64,000 nt of DNA, taken from NCBI GenBank assembly GCA_038501625.1, contig JAZAYU010000013.1:2232001-2296000 (forward strand). The letters run 5' to 3'. The DNA is from Corbicula japonica (lineage: Eukaryota > Mollusca > Bivalvia > Venerida > Cyrenidae). Within the stretch, counting starts at the first letter, position 1. Each line of letters opens with the position of its first letter. Both the position numbers and the translations under genes were made by a program. Of this stretch, positions 34,401 to 45,700 are shown piece after piece. Below the pieces are notes generated by a model that worked only from the letters and a program-made list of their open reading frames with translations, was not told the DNA's origin and made no database searches.

Positions 34401-37400
34401 GGTCTTGTGTGGATATTTGCATGTAGATAAGAAATGTCTTATAAATTTGGGAGGAATCTTTTTGTGTTCAATTGGTTTAATATGGTTAGCCAGAGATCCA
34501 AGTTCATTTCAGAGCAGGATCTACAGTTCAAATATTATGTAAACATATTAAGTAAGGCATAGATAGGTATCTTTCAACTTTCACTGGTAATAAGAAACGT
34601 TTTCATACATTTTTAAAACTTGAAAATGAAAACTGAAGACCTTCCTAATAGAATGATAAAATTTCACTCATGGTGAAGACAAGCCATGTAATTGTGAATT
34701 TCGAAGTCAGTTTTAACTAAACTAACACAATAAAATTGCTTTAATTTATGTACTATTGCACAATGCAACCAAAGAACTAAATAAAAACCCTAACTTTATG
34801 CACCTCTGTCGGTAATTGAATGTGTGAATACCGAGCAAATTTAACGAGTAATATTTGGGAATGGCCGACATTTTTCCAAAATTGCCTATTTTTGCGAAAG
34901 TTTCTGTTAAAATTGTCAAGACCAAAGCTAATGTATCTATATAATTCTACATTGGATGCACTGTCCCATCTTTTCTTTTCATTTTCCACTAAACAATTTT
35001 GCATTATCAATTGCTACTAATTACTGAAAGCTGTGGAAAATAACCCATTGTCTGTCCAAATCGGCCAATGTGTCTATATTATTGGGAACAACAATTATCA
35101 ACAGACTTGGTAAATTTGCATATTACACATTATACAAACAGAAATTAACTTCAATCAATAAACGAAATGAAATATCAATACTTACATTGTGTATTTAATC
35201 CAAAAATTGTACCCGATTATTATCTTAAAAGCAATAATATCATGAAATTATCAGACGTTTTTTCAGTCGTGTTTTTCTCTAATTGCAAATGGCGCCGGAA
35301 ATTGATCCGATCACGTGATCTACGACGACATCATATTTTAACCAATCGGCGACTTTCTTAACCCCTTGTTATAACAACCCTGGTTTAGCAGTAAATGGAC
35401 AGCACTCGATGTTTATATAACCAATGTTTCTTGTATGGTCTATTATTTATTATGATATAATTAGCAAAGTTCATTGTTCATGTTTGCCAGAGTAATAATG
35501 CTAATTGAATATTTTAGCCAGTTTGCATATTGTTATAATCTCAAATTTTCCGACTGCTTTTCAGTTTTAAGAAAATTGTCACAGCCGTTATAATTGCATA
35601 AGGCTGTGTTGTTTGAATCTGTAACCAGGTATTGTTAATTGATTAACAGACATTGCTTTCAACACCTCTTGCAAACTCGAGAATTCAGATTATATGACAC
35701 AAACTCTGCATGAATAATTTTGAATTGAAGTGACAGGATACAGTTTGTTTGCCCCGAGGCTTGATTGTTCTTGCTTTTGACAAAGTTTAATTTAATTTAA
35801 CATCCGGACAAAAGATAAATATTCGACTGTCAAAAGCTTGCGAACAGGCAAAGACTGAAATTAACAGTTACATGCGCAGTGGTGATAAACAATCATCAAT
35901 AATCTTAGAGGTATAACGATAGAGAAAGATCTATAAAAACTTTTTAGGATGTGTTCCAATGACTGAGCGTTAAACATATCAAGTTTACCAAAAAATTTGC
36001 CGATTTTTTTTGCGGGATTAACACTTTTTAGAATATGTATCAATGACGGAGCTTCGAAAATATTACACTTGCCGAAAACATTGCCGATTTTATTTTAGAA
36101 ATTCACAGTAATTAGGATATGTTAATGACAGAGCTTCGAAAATATTAATTTTACCGAAAATTTTGCCGATTTTCCGCCGATATTTTTTCGAAATTCACAC
36201 TTATTAGGAAATGTTCCAATGACAGAGCTTCGAAAATCTTAAATTTACCGGAAAAAATTGCCGATTTTTCGCCGATTTTTTTTTTGCGAAATTCACACTT
36301 ATTAGGATGTGTTCCAATTCAGAGCATCGAAAATCTTAAATTAATCGAAAAAATGCTGATTTTTTGGGCTAAATTCACACTTATTAGGATATGTTCTAGT
36401 TACGGAGCTTCGAAAATGTTACATTTGCTGAAAATTTCGCCGATATTTTTTGTGAAATTCAAAAATTTCGCCGATATTTTTTGCGAAATTCAAAAGTTTC
36501 GGGTCCGAACCCTCTGAAATTTCACCCAGTCTTATAAACGGGTCTCAAAAAACTCAGATTTTGGCGGCAAAGTAGGGATCCCGTCTTATAAGCGGATCGT
36601 CTTATAAGCGGGAAAATACGGTAGTAAATGTTTGCATGCTCAATTTAGTCTAATTCATGTTCTAATTACCAAGCACATACTAAAACAAAAGAAAAACGGT
36701 TTGCATGAGAACTCTGAAATTCATGAACAATATACCAAAGCAACTCATATCTGAAATATGTATATGCTGGTCTACAATGTTTAGTGACAATTCGTCAATA
36801 TAATGTTAGAGTTTTCAAGAAATTCAAGGAAATCTTACTTCCTGGTTCAAAGTGAAAGTAGATTTCTATAGATTTCTTCTTTTTTCTAATTAGAACATGA
36901 ATTAGACTAAACTGAGCTTGCAAACATTTACTACATCCATAGCTAAATACATTTATTTACTAAAATCTAGGTGGCAATAAGTATTTTCCCCAAAATTCAT
37001 GTCTTGAAATTTTAGTCTGTTTTCGCCATTTGCAATGTTTGCAATACCTTAACAGATTGACTCATTTGTCAACTCTCAACAAAAAAATAAAAATTGCTCA
37101 AAACAAATTAGAGTTGTACATTGTATAATCAAAACATGCCTTGTAAAATCAAAACATGCTGGAAATTAATAGCATATGCCTGTCACAAATGTTATTTAAA
37201 TAAACAATGTTTGTGTTCACGACTTACTCATTACATTCAAAATGTTCATTCAATAGTTGATTTGTCGTTAAGTAGTGTGTCATTTTTGTTTGGGAATCAA
37301 CTAAGCTGTTGATAATTGGTGTTTTTTATGGATTAATTAACTCCAAGCTTCTTATGTTGACAGGTAAGCACTTTCAAAAAAGTTATTGATTAATTCATGT

Positions 37401-40400
37401 CAGTTTGCAAAAATCGGGCGTCGGTGATAAAATCAAGCTCTGTTATATTAAAAAGTTATTACATTTATTAAGAAACTCGATATTTTCACAGAAGATACGC
37501 AAACAAAGAAAATTGTTTTTTTTGTTTAATGCTGACGAATCGGCACGTCTGATTACGCGACTAAAATTTTTACATTTTTTTTATACAATGTTACGTTCAA
37601 ATTGGTTAAAGAAAGAATGTTTTACATTAAAAAATACATTTTAATACACTCGTTTTTCGAAAGATTTTTCACCGCGATCCCCCGCAATCAACCCTGAAGC
37701 TAAACTGCTGACGATGAACACGAGAAGAGCGAGAATGACTGCAGAATTATCGCCGCGAATCACGGCAAATCACCCGAAAATCGCCGCGTCGGAAGGACAT
37801 ATTCGCGGTGAATTTCCACCCGGACTGATTTATTAACGCGGGGGACGGGTGAAAAATGTAAAAGACACCCGAGCTGTACTGTAACTGTATGATGTGAAAA
37901 TCAAAACAGAGGTTTCCTATGGCTTCTGAACAACATTAAGTTTGATAGTCCTGTCAAAAGTATGAAAAAAAGTGTATTTGTATAAGATAAGGTACTTCTT
38001 TGAAAAGAAGCTAAGGTTTAGGTGTCTTGCAATTGAATTAAAATGTCTCAAAGATTGGGGGTCGAAATGGGTTAAAATGACTACTCACGATATACAAGCT
38101 TAACTGACCTACAGAACACCCTAGAGTGGTGCACACTTGAAAAGATACGTCTTGATTCTAAACTGGTCATGTTATACAAGATCTATCACCATCTTGTAGC
38201 CATTCCACTCCCAACCTACTTAGAGGCCCCAGCTAGGTTAACCAGACAGATGCACCCCTTCAGTCTCCGTCAAATTCATGTTAAATCTGATTTCTTCCAA
38301 TATTCCTTCTTCCCCCACACTACAGTCCGGTGGAACAGGTTACCATCCCATATTGCAACACTGCCTAGTCTTGAATCTTTCAAGCAGGCAGTGGCCTCGT
38401 ATCAGTATTAAACACAACAGTTGTTTTTCTAAACCGTTCAACATTTTAACAACTACCCTTTTCTTTTTGATNNNNNNNNNNNNNNNNNNNNNNNNNNNNN
38501 NNNNNNNNNNNNNNNNNNNNNNNNNNNNNNNNNNNNNNNNNNNNNNNNNNNNNNNNNNNNNNNNNNNNNNNNNNNNNNNNNNNNNNNNNNNNNNNNNNNN
38601 NNNNNNNNNNNNNNNNNNNNNNNNNNNNNNNNNNNNNNNNNNNNNNNNNNNNNNNNNNNNNNNNNNNNNNNNNNNNNNNNNNNNNNNNNNNNNNNNNNNN
38701 NNNNNNNNNNNNNNNNNNNNNNNNNNNNNNNNNNNNNNNNNNNNNNNNNNNNNNNNNNNNNNNNNNNNNNNNNNNNNNNNNNNNNNNNNNNNNNNNNNNN
38801 NNNNNNNNNNNNNNNNNNNNNNNNNNNNNNNNNNNNNNNNNNNNNNNNNNNNNNNNNNNNNNNNNNNNNNNNNNNNNNNNNNNNNNNNNNNNNNNNNNNN
38901 NNNNNNNNNNNNNNNNNNNNNNNNNNNNNNNNNNNNNNNNNNNNNNNNNNNNNNNNNNNNNNNNNNNNNNNTGAAACGTAGGAAGCTAATTTCAGCTTTT
39001 CTTGCAAACAAATACAACTGTTTACCTTGTAAAGACCTGTAAACCTGGGTGGTGAAACTGCCGGTGTGATACAGAACTTTGTTTTCCAAAGTGCTTGTGG
39101 TAGAAGTGTCTATCTTTACATCCTCACCAGAAAATGTAACAATAATCAGATGTGTGTTCATCTGTTCATGCAGCTGGTTTATACAAATCATCAAATGCAA
39201 AATATGTCAAACTTTTAAAGTAAAGTTGATTAAACATTTATGCATACAATGACTGCACACATGCAATTTTGGGGATACAGTTGAAGCAGTTTCAAAACTC
39301 TTCCTGACCTTTCGGAAATTACAGTGTCTGTAATAAAATTTTTTGTTGATGTCTGTGTTTATTTGTAATCCTTCCAGGATTTCGGGTACTATTTCCCATG
39401 TTGATTCGTAAAAAACACATTTGACATCATTTTCATGATTTTCACAATTAAAATTCGCACAAAACATTAGCTAGACAGCCTATAGGGCACTCTGTTTGTT
39501 GAAACAAAATCTTCGAAAATGTTCAATGTTTTAGGTAATCACAATCGAGGGGAGATCACTGGAGGTGTGTGTAGTTTGGGCTAAACCCCGTACATGTTAC
39601 GTAGCAAAACGTAAAACTATCGGCACGTTATACATTTTGAATAAAGCAAAAATACACCCCTCAAAATATTGAAATACTTCAAAATTTTTGCACCATGTTT
39701 GTGTTCAGAATATGCGTTGAACGCGTTCAGAATATGAGAATATTGCCATTTGACGGTGCATAGAATCCCGAAAACAACCGAAAACACGAAAAAGACCGAA
39801 TAAGACCGAAAAGGGGACCGAATGTGATTAAAAATTGAATTTATACTTAAATTATACATTGGCATTTATTTTAAAAATGGTATTTGGTACAAAAATAATG
39901 TTTTTTTTGGTTCACTTTTCGGTCTTTTCCGTGTTTTCAGTTGTTTTCGGTCTTAGTCGGTGTTTTTGGTTGTTTTCGGTGATTCTATTCACCTGCCATT
40001 AGACGTCATTATGATTGTCTTACACATACGCAGTTTACTTGATCATATATATCGATAATATCAGTACGCCTTTGTTGCTTTCATTGAGTAAGCGTTTTAT
40101 TGATTATTCTTTAAAAGCAATCAATTTAAATGATCGTTAACAACTGATTTTCTATGACTGCTTTTGGAACTCTTTTCTGATGTCTACCGGAAGCTGTACT
40201 TCGACTTTTTCATTTGAGCGCACCTGCTGAAAGGTCTGTGATTTCGGATCTCCATTTCTAATTCTATAGCCAACGCTAAACCGCTGGCTAAAAATGTTTT
40301 GCTAAATCAATAAGCTCCGCCCACTTTAAAAATACCAACCAGTCGAGTAAACACATGCGCGCTCCGGTCTAATTATCGCAGAGGAATGTATTCTGACATC

Positions 40401-42551
40401 GGGCAAAAAAAGAATCTGTTGTTTTGATAATTGACAATTAATTGAAGATTAACTGAGTAAATTGCTAGTTGTTGTATATTGTCTTCGTTGTGCTTTTAAA
40501 CGGATGCGGCTTGTTTGCACTGTAAGGTAAAACGAACGACGCATAATGCAAAATACGAACAACAGAATGCGGCGCCATGTTCTGTCTTAAAAATACGAAT
40601 CGTCAGGTGAAACACACATTCAAAACTGTGCCGGGAAATCATTTTTATCCCAAGAATTTTATATCCCGTATCTTCCGGAGTATTCATTGAAGTCCAAAAA
40701 TTACGATGTGACTCACAACTACAATAACAATTAATTATCACGACACTTAAAAGTCAAAGTACGGTTTAATTTTATGATCATTTATCATCGTTCGTCGCGT
40801 GTTGTATTAGCATGTGCGTATCAGGGTGGGAGGGGGGGGTCAGTGGTATTGCTCGAACCCTTCTTTTGAGCAGCAATAATTAATTTTCTTGGGGAATTCA
40901 GCAGTTATGTTGGAAATTATCAATAACTACCCAAGCACTGGCCTAAACAAAAGATTTCTGGGAATCTTGCATCCGGAATGATTTTGAAAGTGAGCAAGTA
41001 TAAATAAACTTATTCCTGTACTGTTTAAGAACAGATAACAAAGAGATATGTCTCTGTTAGGTAAATAGACTGCTTGGTAAGCTAAAAGTAAAAAAGATAG
41101 ACAGAAGCATAAACTTGAGTATAAACATTCACTGTAGCTAATATAAGTAAGAGTGTATAATAAACTAAATTTTCCCCAATTTTGTATTTTTCCACATTTT
41201 TCCCCTTTTGACCAGCGTCCAGCGTCTTCCCCTCTTCCTTAAAAAAACCCTGCCAGAGTGTAATACCATAAAATGTTGAAGGCCTAATCCAATCAGGGCT
41301 TAAATTTCGTCCTTATATAACAGGGGCCTGTATAAGGCCACTTCCCAATCCAAAAATATAGAATTTTTTCCCAACTGTGGCAGAGACTCTTCCCAAAATG
41401 CTAGGTAAGATGTCCATAAATTGATCAAAATCCTCTGAGAGGAGTTTGAAAATGATTTCTGAAAAACAAAGTGATTAAAAAATTAAATTTATGTTGAAAA
41501 TACATATTACTATTCAAATTTAAAAACTAGTACCCATCAGTCTATGAATTTTGTTTTCCCAAATTATCACGCAAAAATTTCCTAGTCTGAAAGACCAGGG
41601 CCTCTTCCCAATTTTCTGATGAAAAGCCCTGCCATTTATCTAACTGTATGATGTGAAAATCAAAACTGAAGTTTCCTATGGCTTCTGAACAACATTAATG
41701 ATTAAGTTTGATAGTCCTGTCAAAAGTATGAAAAAAAGTGTATTTGTATTAGATAAGGTACTTCTTTGAAAAGTAGCTAAGGTTAAGGTGTCTTGCAATT
41801 GTAGAATCAAAATGTCTCAAAGATTGGGGTTCGAAATGGGTTAAAAATGACTACCCATGATATACAAGCGTAACTGACCTACAGAACACCCTAGGGTGGT
41901 GCACACTTGAAAAGACACGTCTTGATTCTAAACTGGTCATGTTATACAAGATCTATCACCATCTTGTAGCCATTCCACTCCCAACCTACTTAGAGGCCCC
42001 AGCTAGGTTAATCAGACAGATGCACCCCTCAGTCTCTGTCAAATTCATGTTAAATCTGATTTCTTCCAATATTCCTTCTTCCCCCACACCACAGTCTGGT
42101 GGAACAGGTTACCATCCCATATTGCAACACTGCCTAGTCTTGAATCTTTCAAGCAGGCAGTGGCCTCATATCAATATTAAACACAACAGTTGTTTTTATG
42201 CCCCCGAAGGGAGTCATATAGTAATCGCACTGTCCGTCCGTCCGTCTTTCCGTCCGTCCGAAATAATCTTGTCCTCGCTTCTCCTCAGAAACCGCTTGAT
42301 GGATTTCTTTGAAACTTCACAGGAATGTTTGTCACCAAGCCTAGTTGTGCATATCATCAGGAATTTCTGCTCGGATTATTTTTGGCTGAGTTATGGCCCT
42401 TTTAAGCAAAATCTTGTCCTCGCTTCTTCTCCCAAACCGCTTGAGGGATTTCATTGAAACTTCACAGGAATGTTTGTCACCAAGTGTAGATGTGCATATC
42501 CGAAGGAATTTCCGATGAGATTATTTTTGGCGGAGTTATGGACCTTTTTAC

Positions 42552-42592
<41 letters not shown>

Positions 42593-42718
42593 CGTAAACT
42601 GAAACCGCTTGAGGGATTTCATTGAAACTTCACAGGAGTGTTTGTCACCAAGACTTATTGTGCATATCCAAAGGAATTTCTGATCGGATTATTTTTGGCT
42701 GAGTTATGGGCCTTTTTA

Positions 42719-42754
<36 letters not shown>

Positions 42755-45700
42755 GGTAAATTTTGTTAACGCAGTAGAGGTTACATTTTTTGTCCGATTG
42801 TCATGAAATTTGGTCAGGATGTTTGTCCCAATGATTTCTCGGACGAGTTCCAATATGGGTCATCAGGGTCCAAAAACTAGGTCACTGTTACTAAAAATAG
42901 AATTTTCTTGTTAACACTCTAGCGGTCACATTTTTGTTCTGATTGTCATGAAACTTGGTCAGGATGTTTGTCCCAATGATTTGTCAGAAGAATTCGAATA
43001 CAGGTCATCTGGGTCCAAAAACTAGGTCACTGTTACTTAAAATAGAATTTTCTTGTTAACACTCTAGCGGGCACATTTTTGCTCCGATTGTCATGAAACT
43101 TGGTCAGGATGTTTGTCCCAATGAATTCTCGGACGAGTTCGAATAAGGGTCATCTGGGTCCAAAAACTAGGTCACTGTTACTATAAATAGAATTTTCTTG
43201 TTAACACTAGCAGTCACATTTTTGCTCCAATTATCATGAAACTTGGTCAGGATATTTGTCCCAATTATTTCTAGGCTGAGTTTGAATATGGGTCATCTGG
43301 GTCCAAAATTTAGGTCACTGTTACTATAAATAGAATTTTCTTGTTAACACTCTAGCAGTCACATTTTTGCTCCAGTTATCATGAAACTTGGTCAGGATGT
43401 TTGTCCCAATGATTTCTAGAATGAGTTTGAATATGGATCATCTGGGTCCAAAAACTAGGTCACTGTAACTAAAAATAGAATTTTCTTGTTAACACTCTAG
43501 CGGTCACATTTTTGTTCTGATTGTCATGACACTTGGTCAGGATGTTTGTCCCTATGATTTCTGGGACAATTTTGAATATGGGTCGTCTGGGTCCAAAAAC
43601 TAGGTCACTGTAACTAAAAATAGAATTTTCTTGTTAACACTAGCAGTCACATTTTTGCTCCAATTATCATGAAACTTGGTCAGGATATTTGTCCCAATTA
43701 TTTCTAGGCTGAGTTTGAATATGGGTCATCTGGGTCCAAAAACTAGGTCACTGTTACTATAAATAGAATTTTCTTGTTAACACTCTAGCAGTCACATTTT
43801 TGCTCCAGTTATCATGAAACTTGGTCAGGATGTTTGTCCCAATGATTTCTAGAATGAGTTTGAATATGGATCATCTGGGTCCAAAAACTAGGTCACTGTA
43901 ACTAAAAATAGAATTTTCTTGTTAACACTCTAGAGGTCACATTTTTGCTCCGATTGTCATGAAACTTGGTCAGGATGTTTGTCCCAATGATTTCTCAGAC
44001 AAGTTCGAATATAGGTCATCTGGGTCCAAAAACTAGGTCACTGTTTCTAAAAATAGAATTTTCTTGTTTACACTATAGTGGTCACACTTTACTCTGATTA
44101 TCAGATTGTAAAGAAACTTGGTCAGGACATATGTCCCAGTTATTAATTGGACGAGTTTGAATATGGGTCACCTGGGGTCAAAAACTAGGTCACTGTTACT
44201 ATAAATAGAAAAATCTTGTCCAGGCTGTAAATTTGTTATTTCTCATTGGATTTTAAAATAACTTGGCTCAAATGTTTACTATGACAAGGTGTACTTTCGC
44301 GTACAGTACCCATGCCTGTTGGTCCAAGGTCAAGGTCACCTTTACAAAAATAACATTTTCTTGTCTGGGCTGTTAATTCCTAATGAATGAAGTGATTTCA
44401 AAATAACTTTACATAAATGTTCACCATGTCAAAGGGATGTGTTGCTTACAATACCCATGCCGGTAGGTCAAAGGTCAAGGTCACTGTTACGAAAAATAGC
44501 ATTTTCTTTTCCAAGCTGTAGATTTGTTGTTTCTTATTAGATTTTAAAATAACTTGGTGTAAATGTTCACCATATGGGTCTTGGGTCTTGTACAACACAA
44601 CTTTGTTGTACTCAGGTGAGTGATAAAGGGCCATCATGGCCCTCTGGTTCATATTACCCACATCACATGTAGTAAGGTTCATAACTCTAATAATCATTTT
44701 CCAGGATAATTTCCCCAATAATCTTCGAATTTAAAAAAAAAAGAGTAATATTTAACTTTATTTAACTATATATTTACTACAGACTTAAAACATATGATCC
44801 TTTCATCTTTCACATTATATGCATGCAGTATGCTTTGTCTTCCACAAGCATATTTTTCATTACATATGTTTATTTATTACATATGTATACCTATTCGATT
44901 TCAAAGCTGCATTTCGGGGGCATATGTCAATTTCAAGTGACAGCTCTTGTCTGAATATGTTATTCACTGTTTGTAAGTAAAACAACAAAAAGAACAACAA
45001 CAACAAATTTGAAGCACATTCTCAAAATCTTAAGACTAAATTTAAGAAAGTCTTAGATGTATACAGTGTATGTACACAAACGGGCAAGTTAAGGCCACAC
45101 TTTTTTAAGCTCCCCGCAGAAATTCGGGGGAGCGTATAGTCGCCAAGTTGTCGGTCAGTCCGTCAGTACGTCCCACATTCTTTAACACTCTAGCGGTCAC
45201 ATATTTGCCTCGATTGTTTTGAAACTTGGTCAGGATGTTTGTCCCAATGATTTCTCAGATGAGTTCAAATATGGGTCATCTGGGTCCAAAAATAAGGTCA
45301 CTGTTACTAAAAATAGAATTTTCTTGTTAACACTCTAGCGATCACATTTTTGCTCTGATTGTCATGGAACTTGGTCAGGATGTTTGTCCCAATGATTTTT
45401 TGGACAAGTTTTAATATGGGTCATCTGGGTCCAAAAACTAGGTCACTGTTACTAAAAATAGAATTTTCTTGTTAACACTCTAGCAGTCACATTTTTGCTC
45501 CGATTGTCACGAAACATGGTCAGGACATTAGTCCCAGTAATTTCTTGGAACAGTTCGAATATGGGTCATCTGGAATCAAAAACTTGGTCACTGTTACTAA
45601 AAATAGAATTATCTTGTCTTGGCTGTAAATTTGTTATTTCTCATTGGATTTCAAAATAACTTGGCACAAATGTTCACCATGACAAGGCGGTGTGTTGAGT

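Larger units (their letters stand above)
33043..36621. mobile_element. 3.6-kb DNA element C, TIR CCGTATTTTCCCGCTTATAA, TA duplication
   Basis: Ends are CCGTATTTTCCCGCTTATAA (33043) and its inverse (to 36621), flanked by TA on both sides. The palindrome's other arm reads ggatgTAgtaaatg, the empty site with one TA. No transposase frame is seen. Contains element D and a tandem block at 35935-36515. Confidence 0.78.
32922..37052. repeat. Large palindrome B inside element A, split by element C
   Basis: Left arm 32922-33042 plus 36622-36668, right arm 36888-37052, about 165 bp each and nearly identical as inverted copies (both contain the AAATTCAT, TAGGTGGCAATAAG and TTAGTCTAATTCATG segments). The spacer 36669-36887 is about 220 bp. 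The intact right arm shows the uninterrupted sequence at the point where element C entered the left arm. Confidence 0.8.
31967..37881. mobile_element. 5.9-kb DNA element A with 33-bp perfect TIRs and TA duplication
   Basis: Left end CAGTACAGCTCGGGTGTCTT... (31967-31999) is the exact inverted complement of the right end (37849-37881). Flanking TA at 31965-31966 and 37882-37883. The related repeat at 41640 (TTTATCTAACTG) keeps the uninterrupted site with a single TA, confirming insertion. Next to both ends are clusters of short motifs around GGTGATTTGCCGCGATT, possible transposase-binding repeats. No transposase is visible; most of the length is later insertions. TA target and CAGT ends suggest Tc1/mariner-pogo-like mobilisation, by inference. 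Confidence 0.75.

Noticed and set aside
38278..39200. Long frames of 184-286 codons across 38340-39200 on both strands
   Set aside because: Most of their length is the 500-N gap; only the non-N ends can be interpreted.
42551..42755. Telomere repeats considered as a chromosome end
   Set aside because: Short, interrupted, flanked on both sides by other repeats and by PPIL2 exons.
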